Positions 6,102-15,144 of a stretch of 59,453 bases of DNA are shown here, one piece after another; positions within the stretch are counted from its first letter, which is position 1, and every line of letters starts with the position of its first letter. The position numbers were made by a program, and so were the translations under genes. The stretch lies in contig JAJYXI010000072.1 in NCBI GenBank assembly GCA_021791055.1, positions 1-59,453 of the forward strand. Direction: 5' to 3'. Below the pieces are notes generated by a model, which was not told the DNA's origin, made no database searches, and saw nothing but the letters and a program-made list of their open reading frames with translations. This DNA comes from Nitrospirota bacterium (lineage in GTDB: Bacteria > Nitrospirota > Thermodesulfovibrionia > Thermodesulfovibrionales > Dissulfurispiraceae).

Positions 6102-7502
6102 TCACTCTCCTTTGCCCTTTGAGATATTGTATTTCTTCAGAAGCCCATGGAAATTCGTCCTCTGCATCCCGACCTCCGCAGCAGCCCTCGTGATATTCCA
6201 GTTATTGCGCTTAAGGGCGGCAATGAGAAAGCTCTTCTCTATATCCTCTATGGACCTTGTCCTTAAGTCCTTCTTCTTTAATTTCAGTTCCTTTAGCGTT
6301 TTTGGGGTCTCTATCTCTTCTTCCCGATTCAGAGGTATCATTATATGCTCGGGCTTGAGCATCCTGCTGTCGCATACTATTACTGCCCTGTGGATTACAT
6401 TTTCAAGCTCCCTTACGTTGCCCGGCCAGTCATTGGCGATGAGCTGGCGCATGGCCTCTGCAGAAATATGCGGAACATCCCTGCCTATTTCCTTGCTGTA
6501 TTTATGAAGAAAATGGTATGCGAGGGCAGGAATGTCTTCTTTTCTGTCTCTTAGAGGCGGGAGGTCTATGGGAAATACATTCAGCCTGTAAAATAAGTCT
6601 TCTCTGAATGCCCCTTCCCTAACCATTTCTGACAGATCCCTGTTTGTTGCTGCGATAAATCTTATATCAATCTTTACTGTCTTTTTGCTTCCAACAGGCC
6701 TGAACTCCTTTTCCTGCAATACCCTCAAAAGCTTTGCCTGCATGGATAAAGGGAGATTGCTTACCTCATCAAGAAAGACAGTCCCGCCGTTGGCTGCTTC
6801 GAGCACACCCTTTTCTGTTGAAATTGCGCCGGTAAACGAACCTCTGGCATGTCCGAATAATTCTGATTCCATTAGATTTTCAGGTATTGTGCCGCAGTCA
6901 ACAACCATAAAGGGCTGCTCCCTTCTTGCGCTGTTGTGATGTATAGCCCTCGCAACAAGCTCCTTTCCTGTGCCGCTTTCACCTGTTATTAAGATGGTGC
7001 TGCCTGTAGATGCAACAGTGGCTACCAGCTTAAATACCTTTTGCATCTCCTTTGATGCGCCTATGATGTTGTCTAAACTGTATAGGGCATTAATTTCCTG
7101 CCTGAGCCGTATGTTTTCCACCTCAAGCTTTTTCTTTTCAAGACACCTCTCAACAGAATTTAACAGCACCTCGGGGGTAAAGGGTTTTTCTATAAAGTCG
7201 TATGCCCCGTATTTAAGGGCATCCACCGCTGTTTTAACTGTCCCGTAACCGGTAATTATTACCACTTCTGTTTCGGGCCATTCCTCTTTTATCCTTTTCA
7301 AAAGGTCTATGCCTGTTATGTCGGGCATAACAAGGTCTGCAAGCACAAGATCAAAGGGCTCGTCCTGAAGTCTCTTCAGCGCCTCTCCACCGCTCTTTGC
7401 AGTCTCGAGATTATAGCCTTCAGGCGAAAGGATTCTGATACAGCTCTTTCTTACAATCTCTTCGTCATCGACTATAAGTATGCCCGGATTAATTAATGTC
7501 AT
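6102..7502 (-). CDS. NtrC-type sigma-54-dependent response regulator
   Basis: 466 residues. The receiver domain (1-120) has phospho-acceptor Asp in DLVLADLVMPD. The AAA+ domain (about 140-375) has Walker A GESGTGKE, the sigma-54 contact loop as GSFTGA (usually GAFTGA) and Walker B GGTVFLDEV. The C-terminal Fis-type helix-turn-helix contains NITRAAAEVGMQRTNFHGLL. It activates sigma-54 RNA polymerase at promoters not identified here. It is the last gene of a six- or seven-gene signalling operon and starts 2 bases after the single-receiver gene, so the sensor kinase at 9953 is its likely partner. Confidence 0.95.
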   Translation of the reverse strand: MTLINPGILIVDDEEIVRKSCIRILSPEGYNLETAKSGGEALKRLQDEPFDLVLADLVMPDITGIDLLKRIKEEWPETEVVIITGYGTVKTAVDALKYGAYDFIEKPFTPEVLLNSVERCLEKKKLEVENIRLRQEINALYSLDNIIGASKEMQKVFKLVATVASTGSTILITGESGTGKELVARAIHHNSARREQPFMVVDCGTIPENLMESELFGHARGSFTGAISTEKGVLEAANGGTVFLDEVSNLPLSMQAKLLRVLQEKEFRPVGSKKTVKIDIRFIAATNRDLSEMVREGAFREDLFYRLNVFPIDLPPLRDRKEDIPALAYHFLHKYSKEIGRDVPHISAEAMRQLIANDWPGNVRELENVIHRAVIVCDSRMLKPEHIMIPLNREEEIETPKTLKELKLKKKDLRTRSIEDIEKSFLIAALKRNNWNITRAAAEVGMQRTNFHGLLKKYNISKGKGE

Positions 7503-7504
7503 AA

Positions 7505-7876
7505 CTATATCCTCTGGCCAAGCACCTCGTTTATTCTCTCGATTAATGTGTCGGGTGTAAAGGGTTTTTCAAGATAATGGGCTGCTCCTGATGATATGGA
7601 TTCAACTATATGCTCGATGGTATCGTAGCCTGTCATGATCATCACATTCTGCTCGGGATGCTGCCTCTTTATGTTTACCAAAACCTCTATGCCGTCTATG
7701 CCCGGCATCTTGAGGTCTATGAGCACGAGGTCGTATTTAGACTTTTCAAAAAGTTCCATCCCTTCTTTCCCTGAAGCGGCAGTATCCACTTCGTATCCTT
7801 CAGGCACAAGAGTCCTTTTGCAGCTCAGCCTGACAATCTCTTCGTCATCTATCACGAGTATCCTTCCCTTCTCCAT
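7505..7876 (-). CDS. Single-domain response regulator (CheY-like)
   Basis: 123 residues, one receiver domain. An acidic pair is near the N-terminus (VIDDEEIVRLSC), phospho-acceptor Asp lies in YDLVLIDLKMPGIDG, and the conserved Thr (MIMTGYD) and Lys (YLEKPFTP) are present. No output domain. It closely resembles the receiver half of the NtrC-type protein downstream, so it may compete for phosphate as a sink or act as a phosphorelay intermediate (inference). It sits between the ATPase gene at 7893 and the NtrC-type gene. Confidence 0.93.
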   Translation of the reverse strand: MEKGRILVIDDEEIVRLSCKRTLVPEGYEVDTAASGKEGMELFEKSKYDLVLIDLKMPGIDGIEVLVNIKRQHPEQNVMIMTGYDTIEHIVESISSGAAHYLEKPFTPDTLIERINEVLGQRI

Positions 7877-7892
7877 TTATGCCCCCTCTATT

Positions 7893-8438
7893 CTAAATTT
7901 CTCCTTTCAAGGCGCTATTTATGTCGTCTTTTATCAATCTCAAAACATCAGGCAGATTAATGGGCACATCGTTTAATTCCTCCTTAAGCTCATCTGTATC
8001 AAGCCTGTAAGAAAAGCCGTTCCTTTCATAGGATAGCAGAAAATCTATCTCTGGATGTCCGCTTATAAGGACTGCCATTGTAGAACCAATATCGCCAAGT
8101 GGCTTCATGTCTATATGGCTGCGCTGAAACTCTGCCGCAATAACCGTTCCTTTGCCAATCTCCGAGTCTATGAGAAATCTGCCGTTACACTCCTCTGCAG
8201 CCTGAGCAAGGAGAGGTATGCCGAGGCCGAACTTCTTAGCCCTTACAGTCTTTGTTGTAAAAAACGGGTCTTTAACCTTTCTGATGGTCTCTTCGTCCAT
8301 TCCCTTTCCATTATCCCTTATTTTCAGTACAAGCCTATCGGCACTCTTGCTGATAGTTATTTCTATTTCCACTCTTGTTGCGCCTGCATCTATGGAATTC
8401 TCTGCGATATCGAGCATGTGCAATGACAGGTCTTCCAT
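7893..8438 (-). CDS. HATPase-domain ATP-binding protein
   Basis: 181 residues with a histidine-kinase-like ATPase core but no His phosphotransfer domain. The N box is LHMLDIAENSIDAGAT, the G1 box IRDNGKGMDEE, the F box DPFFTTK and the G2 box FGLGIPLLAQAA. The C-terminal 60 residues are outside the ATPase fold. Proteins of this kind occur beside PHP and DRTGG genes in signalling clusters of anaerobes. Whether it is a kinase, an anti-sigma factor or a sensor is unknown. Its start shares one base with the stop of the PHP gene. Confidence 0.88.
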   Translation of the reverse strand: MEDLSLHMLDIAENSIDAGATRVEIEITISKSADRLVLKIRDNGKGMDEETIRKVKDPFFTTKTVRAKKFGLGIPLLAQAAEECNGRFLIDSEIGKGTVIAAEFQRSHIDMKPLGDIGSTMAVLISGHPEIDFLLSYERNGFSYRLDTDELKEELNDVPINLPDVLRLIKDDINSALKGEI

Positions 8439-9187
8439 TACTTCATTACTCCATCACTCCATTCAATTCTTCTCTTCCCCTTAAACGCCAGTGCTATCTC
8501 CTCCAAAGACGGCTCCTCAAGTAAAAACGTGGTAGTCCTTCTGCCTATGTCACCTAAATGGTGGGCATCGGACGATGTTATCCAAGGGATAGATTTATAT
8601 TCTCCGAATACAGCCTCTGCCCTTTCCCTTTTTGTATTATACGAGATTTCGAGGGCGTCGAATGCAATGTCATCCGAAATAAATCCTAATTGAGATATGA
8701 CGCTGAAAATCTCCTTGTCTATATGGCTCGCCACAGCAAGCCCTCCGAAGGAATGAATGGTATCCACAAGTGTTTTGACAGAGAGGTTTGTGGCTCCGAA
8801 AAGGAGCCTTTTGTTGAATCCGAGTATTTCATCCCTTTCATTAACTACAAGCTGATAGCCGCGCAGCTTCTCATCGGCAATACCATCCGGAAGGTTTTTA
8901 TAAACAACCTCCTGAAGATTCATAACCTTATCTATAGAGTCAAAAATGGCAAGCACATGCGCCTCTTCATAGGATGCAATCTCCATTGCAGGCAGTACCG
9001 TAATCCCTTTATCCTGTGCTATCTTCATCGCAATTTCAGCGTTCTCTGCTGAATTGTGGTCTGATATGGCTATTATATCCAGACCATTTTTAACTGCAGC
9101 ATCTATTATCCTGAGGGGGGTCATATCGAGTTCAGCGCAAGGCGACAGGCAGGTGTGGATGTGCAGGTCTGCTACAAATCTATTCAT
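8438..9187 (-). CDS. PHP-domain metal-dependent phosphoesterase
   Basis: 249 residues. PHP metal-binding motifs are present: ADLHIHTCLSPCAE at the start, AISDHNSAEN near residue 42, and the C-terminal TSSDAHHLGDIG. The N-terminal CLSPCAELDM pattern is the type found in PHP genes next to DRTGG and anti-sigma-like genes. It probably hydrolyses a phosphoester or pyrophosphate; the substrate is unknown. It overlaps the DRTGG gene by four bases (ATGA). Confidence 0.9.
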   Translation of the reverse strand: MNRFVADLHIHTCLSPCAELDMTPLRIIDAAVKNGLDIIAISDHNSAENAEIAMKIAQDKGITVLPAMEIASYEEAHVLAIFDSIDKVMNLQEVVYKNLPDGIADEKLRGYQLVVNERDEILGFNKRLLFGATNLSVKTLVDTIHSFGGLAVASHIDKEIFSVISQLGFISDDIAFDALEISYNTKRERAEAVFGEYKSIPWITSSDAHHLGDIGRRTTTFLLEEPSLEEIALAFKGKRRIEWSDGVMK

Positions 9188-9516
9188 TTAAGCATGTTAT
9201 AAAGCAATCCTGCTATCTCGAAAGTAGTTTTATGGGTGGTAAAAATAGTTATATTCTCTGATTCGGCCTTTTTGACGGTATCGGGCTCAGGGAACCTGCC
9301 GTTTGTTATGATTATCCCGGAAAGGCCTTTGATTACTGCAACTGCAACAATATTAGGATGTGTCTGGAGGGTAATCCACAATTCGCCGTCCTTGCTGTTT
9401 GCCATAACATCTGAAAGAAGATCGCTTATGTAGCAGCCTGTTATGTCCTTATTAAGCTCGCCTTTTACCCCTATATCGAGTCCAACTTTTTCGGCAATAT
9501 CGCTAACTTTCAGCAT
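9184..9516 (-). CDS. DRTGG-domain protein
   Basis: 110 residues. It resembles the DRTGG domain found between the CBS pair and catalytic part of some pyrophosphatases and in HPr-kinase-like proteins: ITGCYISDLLSDVMA, then LWITLQTHPNIVAVAV, then GIIITNG. It is usually a ligand-binding or regulatory module with no catalysis of its own. It lies 2 bases after the anti-sigma-like ATPase gene and overlaps the PHP gene, so it works within this signalling operon. Confidence 0.82.
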   Translation of the reverse strand: MLKVSDIAEKVGLDIGVKGELNKDITGCYISDLLSDVMANSKDGELWITLQTHPNIVAVAVIKGLSGIIITNGRFPEPDTVKKAESENITIFTTHKTTFEIAGLLYNMLK

Positions 9517-9518
9517 CT

Positions 9519-9956
9519 TTAGCCTTTCTTTATGCAGATTGTAATCTCAAGGGTCGCGCCCTCGCCCACCACCGAATCTATCTTAAATTTATCGGCATTC
9601 TTTTTTATATTCGGCAGTCCCATGCCTGCCCCCCATCCCATCTCCCTTACCCAGTCAGGGGCGGTAGAATATCCTTCCTGCATTGCAAGTTCGATGTCCT
9701 CTATTCCGGGTCCCATGTCCGTAAGTGTTATCTTCACTTCCTCGGTGGTAATCACATAATGCATTGTGCCTGCCACGGCATGTATTATGACATTCATCTC
9801 TGCCTCGAATGCGGCAATGGCTGCACGCCTTACAGCATCCTGTGATACCCCAAGCCTTGCGAGGGTGCTCTTCAGTTCGCTTGAGGCAGCACCTGCATTT
9901 GTGAAATCGCCGCCCATTAACTGAAAGCATCCTTCTATGGAATCTTTGATTTTCAT
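9519..9956 (-). CDS. RsbW-like anti-sigma-type ATPase
   Basis: 145 residues, an HATPase of the GHKL/RsbW type: AAFEAEMNVIIHAVAGTM (N box), LTDMGPGIEDIELAM (G1) and GAGMGLPNIKKNAD (G2). Anti-sigma proteins of this kind bind sigma factors or phosphorylate anti-anti-sigma proteins. No sigma or STAS gene is nearby, so the target is unknown and may be another protein of the operon. It overlaps the sensor kinase gene by four bases. Confidence 0.87.
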   Translation of the reverse strand: MKIKDSIEGCFQLMGGDFTNAGAASSELKSTLARLGVSQDAVRRAAIAAFEAEMNVIIHAVAGTMHYVITTEEVKITLTDMGPGIEDIELAMQEGYSTAPDWVREMGWGAGMGLPNIKKNADKFKIDSVVGEGATLEITICIKKG

Positions 9957-11101
9957 AGGGTCGATTTCTCCTTATCGCCTGTTGCTACCGGCAGCCGTAT
10001 AAAAAAGCTCGCTCCCTTTCCCTGTTCGCTCTTTACGAATATCTGTCCATCATGTTTCTTGATAATACCATAGCTTACGGCAAGACCGAGGCCTGTCCCC
10101 TTGCCTGCCGGCTTGGTTGTAAAGAACGGCTCGAACACCCTGCCTCTGATATCTTCAGGGATTCCGGGCCCGGTGTCTGTAAATTCAAGCTCCACAAACT
10201 TATTGCCGTCATCATCTGCCATCCTTGACGATATGGCTATCCTGCCCTTCTCCTCCATTGCATCGGCAGAGTTTATCAGTAGATTCAGAAACACCTGCTG
10301 AATCTGGTTAGGATCCACATTCACCTCAGGAATTGTTCTGTCAAGCTGGACATCAAATGCAATATTGTAAAATTTTGCCTGGTTTCTGACCATTGATAAT
10401 GTATTTTCGATTAATGTATTCATATCGACATTTGCCTTTTCTGATGCGGTCTTCCTCGAAAAGCCGAGGAGTCCCCTTACAATTCTCGAACACCGCTCCG
10501 TCTGATCTATTATTACCTTTAAATCCTCTGCATCCTGAGTGTTTTCAGGAGGTATGCGCTTTAGCATCAAATGGGCAAATGTCACTATCCCTGTCAGAGG
10601 GCTGTTCAATTCGTGCGCCACTCCTGCAGCCATTCTGCCGAGGGATGCAAGTTTTTCAGCATTTATCAGCTGCTCCTGCGCCCTGACTATCTCTGCGGTC
10701 TTTTTCTGGACCTCTTCTTCAAGACTCCTCGTCCAGTTTTCCATCTTATCCTTGTACTGTTTCAACTCCTCGACCATGGAATCAAAAGAGTTGGCCAGCA
10801 GCCCGATCTCGTCCTTTGTATTGAGATTTATGCGGTAGTCCATGTCGCCCTTCGACAGTTTATTCATCCCTTCAACCAGCAGCGAGATTGGCTTTGTGAC
10901 AAAGTTGTAAAGTATCAGGCACAGCAGAAAGGATATTGCAACCACAAAAAAACCGCCGTAGAACAGCACCACTTCAAGCCTGATATCGGGGTTTTGCTTG
11001 ATAAATACATATGCAAAGACAAGGCCCACGATGAGCATCATGCTGCCTATGGCGAGTATCAGTTTTCCTGTAAGGGAATTAAGGGATTTTTTGTGTGTCA
11101 T
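9953..11101 (-). CDS. Membrane sensor histidine kinase with HAMP domain
   Basis: 382 residues from MTHKKSLN. Two membrane segments (about residues 11-35 and 42-68) are separated by a very short outer loop, so sensing is probably within the membrane or cytoplasm. Then come a HAMP domain, a coiled coil (about 118-155) and a HisKA domain with phospho-His in [12 protein letters not shown]. The HATPase has [21 protein letters not shown] and [15 protein letters not shown] start 60 bases upstream is open but adds an atypical segment, so I used 11101 despite a weak AAGGG site. It is first in the operon and the likely phosphate donor of the two response regulators. Confidence 0.93.
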   Translation of the reverse strand: MTHKKSLNSLTGKLILAIGSMMLIVGLVFAYVFIKQNPDIRLEVVLFYGGFFVVAISFLLCLILYNFVTKPISLLVEGMNKLSKGDMDYRINLNTKDEIGLLANSFDSMVEELKQYKDKMENWTRSLEEEVQKKTAEIVRAQEQLINAEKLASLGRMAAGVAHELNSPLTGIVTFAHLMLKRIPPENTQDAEDLKVIIDQTERCSRIVRGLLGFSRKTASEKANVDMNTLIENTLSMVRNQAKFYNIAFDVQLDRTIPEVNVDPNQIQQVFLNLLINSADAMEEKGRIAISSRMADDDGNKFVELEFTDTGPGIPEDIRGRVFEPFFTTKPAGKGTGLGLAVSYGIIKKHDGQIFVKSEQGKGASFFIRLPVATGDKEKSTL

Positions 11102-11214
11102 TTTAATTAATAATACCCTTACTCTAAATATGGAGTCAATTAAGATTTGGTAGTGTTGCATATAAATGCGATATTTGATAAATTACAGAATAAACCCAAG
11201 TCTTGGAGGTGGCG

Positions 11215-11799
11215 ATGAGACGCTTATTTTTTGCTGCTTTAATAATTTTAGGAATGGTCTCGATTATCGGATGTTCTCAAAGGAAGATAGCACATGCACC
11301 TGAACAGCCTGCTGCACAGCCTGAGATAAAAATAGAAGATAAAAAAACAACGACTGACTCAATGGCTGCAAAAGAGCTTCCGAAAGAATCCATAATCGAA
11401 AGGCAGATAACAAAGGCACAGACGGCAGATGCTCAAGCCTCGGTGAAAGAGCTCCAAACAAGGATTCGGGATATTCATTTTGATTTTGACAGGTATGATA
11501 TAAGGGATGAGGCAAAGCCGGTTATGAAGGAAGTAGCATCAATACTTTCAAAAAATAAAGGGATAAAGGTAATAATAGAAGGACATTGCGACGACAGGGG
11601 CACCAACGAATACAACCTCGGGCTCGGAGATAGAAGGGCAATTTCTACAAAGGAATATCTCTTGTCCCTTGGCATTCCATCCGGCAAGATAGAGACAATA
11701 AGCTATGGCGAGGAAAAGTCGCTCTGCACAGAGCAGAGCGAGGAGTGCTGGGCTAAAAACAGGAGGGCACACTTTGTCCTCGTTGAGGGGGGCAAATGA
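11215..11799 (+). CDS. pal: Peptidoglycan-associated lipoprotein Pal
   Basis: 194 residues. The signal peptide ends in a lipobox (VSIIGC, Cys near residue 20), so it is outer-membrane anchored. A linker of about 60 residues follows. The OmpA-like domain reads IHFDFDRYDIR, IIEGHCDDRGTNEYN, LGLGDRRAIS and KNRRAHF, which contact peptidoglycan diaminopimelate. As part of the Tol-Pal system it holds the outer membrane to the wall during division. The ATG at 11215 has GGAGG upstream; a TTG 12 bases before it is less likely. It is followed, with a 4-base overlap, by cpoB. No tolABQR genes lie in the window. Confidence 0.93.
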   Translation: MRRLFFAALIILGMVSIIGCSQRKIAHAPEQPAAQPEIKIEDKKTTTDSMAAKELPKESIIERQITKAQTADAQASVKELQTRIRDIHFDFDRYDIRDEAKPVMKEVASILSKNKGIKVIIEGHCDDRGTNEYNLGLGDRRAISTKEYLLSLGIPSGKIETISYGEEKSLCTEQSEECWAKNRRAHFVLVEGGK

Positions 11800-12755
11800 G
11801 TCAGGAGTCAGAAATTAAAAAAACTCGTTACTCTTTTCACTGCTTACTGCTTACTGCTTACTGCTTACTTGTTTTTATAACCGGCTGTGCGACAACAGCC
11901 GATATGGAGAATCTGAGAGGCAGCGTTACAAATATCCAGATAGAGTCCTTAAATCAAAAAAAGGAAATTGCCCAGATTAAGGCTAATCTTTCGGACATGT
12001 CAAAGGATATAACCACGCTAAAGGAATACTCCCTAAGCGCTGTAAAAGAGAGTCAGTCTTCCCTTGTAATGCAGACATCCGATTTATCCAAAGAGCTGCA
12101 GACACTTAAAGGCCGTTTCGACGAAAACAAGTATTTCATGGACAAGACTATAAAAGACCTGCTCTCAGAGAGGGAGCTGCAGCAGGCCAAGATAGCAGGC
12201 CTCGAAAATGAGCTCAAAGAACTCAGGACAAAAATGAGCAGCCAGCCTTCTGAAAAGAAGGAAGCGACAAATCCCCAAGAAACCCAAAAAGAAGCTCCGC
12301 CTGAAGCAAAGGATTCGAAAGCTGCAGACACTGCTGACCCTCAAAAATTATACGACGATGCACAGATAGACTTTAAAGAAAAACGATATGCTGATGCGAG
12401 GCAAAAGTTCGAAAAATTTGCAAAGGATTTTCCAAAGCATGCGCTGGCTCCAAACTCTTATTTCTGGCTCGGAGAATCCTATTATGCGGATAAAAAATAC
12501 GAAGACGCAATATTGGCATACGAATCCTTCCTGAAGAAATATCCTGCTCACGAAAAGACAAAGGGTGCAATGCTTAAACAGGCATTCGCCTTTGTTGAAA
12601 TGGGGGACAGAAAAACAGGAAAGGTACTGCTCGAAAAGGTTATGGAGAAGTATCCGAATTCCCGTGAGGCTGAACTCGCAGAAAAGAAGATTGCAGAAAT
12701 GCTCTCCAAAAACAAAACGCAGACTAAAAACGGTACAAAGAAAAAGAGGAAGTAA
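11796..12755 (+). CDS. cpoB: Tol-Pal system protein CpoB/YbgF (TPR lipoprotein)
   Basis: 319 residues. The signal peptide has a lipobox (FITGC, Cys at about 31), then a coiled coil (about 40-150), a Lys/Glu/Pro-rich linker and a TPR domain (about 180-305, for example YADARQKFEKFAKDFPKHAL). CpoB works in the periplasm with Tol-Pal to coordinate wall synthesis and outer-membrane constriction. The N-terminal 30 residues are odd: they are encoded by a 7-bp tandem array and a degenerate inverse one (11797-11870). It overlaps pal by four bases; moaA follows after 12 bases. The encoded signal peptide still looks functional. Confidence 0.88.
   Translation: MSQESEIKKTRYSFHCLLLTAYCLLVFITGCATTADMENLRGSVTNIQIESLNQKKEIAQIKANLSDMSKDITTLKEYSLSAVKESQSSLVMQTSDLSKELQTLKGRFDENKYFMDKTIKDLLSERELQQAKIAGLENELKELRTKMSSQPSEKKEATNPQETQKEAPPEAKDSKAADTADPQKLYDDAQIDFKEKRYADARQKFEKFAKDFPKHALAPNSYFWLGESYYADKKYEDAILAYESFLKKYPAHEKTKGAMLKQAFAFVEMGDRKTGKVLLEKVMEKYPNSREAELAEKKIAEMLSKNKTQTKNGTKKKRK
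11797..11870. repeat. Heptamer arrays encoding the CpoB signal peptide
   Basis: AGTCAGG/AGTCAGA (two 7-bp units near 11799-11812), then a spacer, then ACTCGTT and ACTCTTT, and a clean run of four ACTGCTT units (11839-11866) plus ACTT. The second part is roughly the reverse complement of a unit like AGCAGTA, so the segment can fold back on itself. It codes for residues 1-25 of CpoB. Confidence 0.75.
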
Positions 12756-12767
12756 CAATCCAATCGG

Positions 12768-13754
12768 ATGAGTCTGATAAAAGATAAATACGAACGGACT
12801 ATAGATTACATGCGGATATCTATTACCGACCGCTGTAATCTAAGATGCATCTACTGCATGCCCTCAGAGGGGATAAAACCCTTAGAGCATAGAAACATCC
12901 TGAGCTATGAGGAGATTATAAGAATAGTCAGGATTGCAGCAGGTCTCGGCGTTAAAAAAGTAAGGCTAACAGGAGGAGAGCCGCTCACGAGAAAAAATCT
13001 CTCTTATTTAATAGCATCCATCAACAGCATAGAGGGAATAGAAGATATAAGCCTCACGACAAACGGCCTTTTGCTGAAAAAATATGCCCAACTGCTTGCA
13101 TCAGCAGGATTGAGGAGGGTTAATGTAAGCCTCGACTCACTCCGTCCGGACAGGTATAGAGAGATAACAAGGGGCGGAGACATAAATGATGTCATGGAAG
13201 GAATTGATGAGGCAGAGAAGGCAGGTCTTCTGCCGATAAAGATAAATATGGTTCCAATAAGGGGATTCAATGACGATGAGATAGAGGAATTCTCAAGACT
13301 GACATTAAAGACCACCTATAATGTGAGATTCATAGAGTTCATGCCCATAGGTGCAAGAGATATCTGGAGCCATGAAAAATACATCTCCACAGAAGAAATA
13401 AAGGAGAGGGCATCAAAAATTGCGCCGCTGATCCCTGTGAAAATCAGGAGATCAGGCCCTGCACGATATTTCAGATTTGAAGGCGCCCCGGGAGTTGTAG
13501 GCTTTATAAGCCCAATAACGCACCACTTCTGCAGTTCCTGCAACCGCCTCAGGCTGACATCTGACGGAAAGCTCAGGCCATGCCTGTTCTCCGAGACAGA
13601 AATAGATCTAAAATCAGCTATTCGATGCGGGGCATCTGATGAGGAGATCGAAAGACTTTTAAGGCTCTCTATTGAAATAAAGCCTGAGGGGCACTCCATA
13701 AGCCATGAGAAGTGCTTTGCCCATCTGAAGCCCATGTCAAAGATAGGGGGATAA
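12768..13754 (+). CDS. moaA: GTP 3',8-cyclase MoaA
   Basis: 328 residues, radical SAM enzyme of the first step of molybdenum cofactor synthesis (GTP to 3',8-cyclo-GTP). The radical SAM cluster motif is CNLRCIYCMP near residue 23. LTGGEPLTR follows, and the C-terminal second cluster motif is HFCSSCNRLRLTSDGKLRPC. The length is typical. No other moa or mod genes lie nearby. It is codirectional with pal-cpoB and begins 12 bases after cpoB. It ends 1 base from the convergent dehydrogenase gene. Confidence 0.97.
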   Translation: MSLIKDKYERTIDYMRISITDRCNLRCIYCMPSEGIKPLEHRNILSYEEIIRIVRIAAGLGVKKVRLTGGEPLTRKNLSYLIASINSIEGIEDISLTTNGLLLKKYAQLLASAGLRRVNVSLDSLRPDRYREITRGGDINDVMEGIDEAEKAGLLPIKINMVPIRGFNDDEIEEFSRLTLKTTYNVRFIEFMPIGARDIWSHEKYISTEEIKERASKIAPLIPVKIRRSGPARYFRFEGAPGVVGFISPITHHFCSSCNRLRLTSDGKLRPCLFSETEIDLKSAIRCGASDEEIERLLRLSIEIKPEGHSISHEKCFAHLKPMSKIGG

Positions 13755-13755
13755 A

Positions 13756-15066
13756 TTAAAGCCTCCAGTACCTGAAGCCCGATGATTTTAAAATGTCGCT
13801 GTTAAAGAGACCTTTTACATCGATAAGAACAGGGCTGTTGTTCCCGCACAGAGAACGCAGATGCCCGGCAGAAAATTCCTTGAATTCATTATGCTTTACA
13901 GTTACGACGATACCGTCATAAGGCGAGAAGTCTCCGGGCCTTTCGATGGTATCGATACCGTACTCTAAGCGCACCTCTTCTCTGTCGGCCGCAGGGTCGT
14001 AAACAAATGGATTAACACCATATTCTTTAAGTTCATTATATATGTCAATCACCTTCGTATTACGCACATCCTTTACATTTTCCTTAAAGGTAAATCCCAT
14101 AATCAATATCTTGCTTCCCTTGACTGCAACATGGGACTTTATCAATTCCTTTATGGTCTGCTCGGCGATATATTTTCCCATGTAATCGTTTATCCGTCTG
14201 CCTGCGAGTATGACCTCCGGATGATAACCGACCTCCTGCGCCTTAAAGGTAAGATAATACGGGTCGACGCCTATGCAGTGTCCTCCCACAAGGCCGGGCT
14301 CAAAAGACAAAAAGTTCCACTTGGTCTTTGCAGCCTCAAGTACCTCCCTTGTATCAAGGCCGAGCCGGTGAAAGATTACAGAGAGCTCGTTAATCAATGC
14401 TATATTCAGGTCCCTCTGGATGTTTTCAATAACCTTTGCAGCCTCGGCAGTCTTTATATTAGGCGCTTTATAGATTCCTGCATTCACCACCTTGCCGTAT
14501 ACCTCACCAAGAAGCCCTGTCGTCTCATCATCCTGCCCGGCAACAACCTTAACTATATTTTCGAGCGTATGAATCTTGTCTCCAGGGTTTATCCTTTCCG
14601 GAGAGTATCCAAGCTTAAAATCAACGCCAGCCTTCATTCCTGAATATTTCTCAAGGATAGAGCCGCAAATCTCCTCTGTCACGCCGGGATATACCGTTGA
14701 TTCGTATACAACCGTAACCCCTCTTGACATATTGCTGCCGACTATTTCTGAGGCTGATTCAAGGGGTTTCAAATCAGGGATATTGTGGGAGTTAATGGGC
14801 GTGGGGACCGCAACGATTATCACACCGGCATTTTTTAATGCCTGAGGATTGGCAGTAAACTCAACGGATGTTTTTTTTATGTCCTCAGATGAGATCTCGA
14901 GTGTCCAGTCATGGCCTGATTTTAGTTCATTTATCCTCGATTCGCTTATATCAAAGCCTATCACTCCCTTGAATACCTTCCCGAAGCCGATGCATAAAGG
15001 CAGACCGACATACCCAAGACCTACAACAGCTATTTTCCTTTTGCCTGAAATAAAATCTTCTACCAT
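13756..15066 (-). CDS. Nucleotide-sugar dehydrogenase (TviB/WbpA/WecC type)
   Basis: 436 residues. Residues 8-25 are a Rossmann NAD site ([15 protein letters not shown]). [12 protein letters not shown] and the catalytic Cys in [15 protein letters not shown] are typical of four-electron UDP-sugar 6-dehydrogenases, giving a UDP-N-acetylhexosaminuronic acid. It resembles TviB/WbpA (UDP-GlcNAc) more than Ugd, though the exact substrate cannot be read. It stands divergent from the LPS glycosyltransferase operon and presumably supplies an acidic sugar for surface polysaccharide. Confidence 0.92.
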   Translation of the reverse strand: MVEDFISGKRKIAVVGLGYVGLPLCIGFGKVFKGVIGFDISESRINELKSGHDWTLEISSEDIKKTSVEFTANPQALKNAGVIIVAVPTPINSHNIPDLKPLESASEIVGSNMSRGVTVVYESTVYPGVTEEICGSILEKYSGMKAGVDFKLGYSPERINPGDKIHTLENIVKVVAGQDDETTGLLGEVYGKVVNAGIYKAPNIKTAEAAKVIENIQRDLNIALINELSVIFHRLGLDTREVLEAAKTKWNFLSFEPGLVGGHCIGVDPYYLTFKAQEVGYHPEVILAGRRINDYMGKYIAEQTIKELIKSHVAVKGSKILIMGFTFKENVKDVRNTKVIDIYNELKEYGVNPFVYDPAADREEVRLEYGIDTIERPGDFSPYDGIVVTVKHNEFKEFSAGHLRSLCGNNSPVLIDVKGLFNSDILKSSGFRYWRL

Positions 15067-15144
15067 TCGACAACCTCACACTTCTTAGCTAATCTGATAT
15101 AATAAAAAAAATTAGATTTTAAAATCCACTTTTCAGAGGAATAA

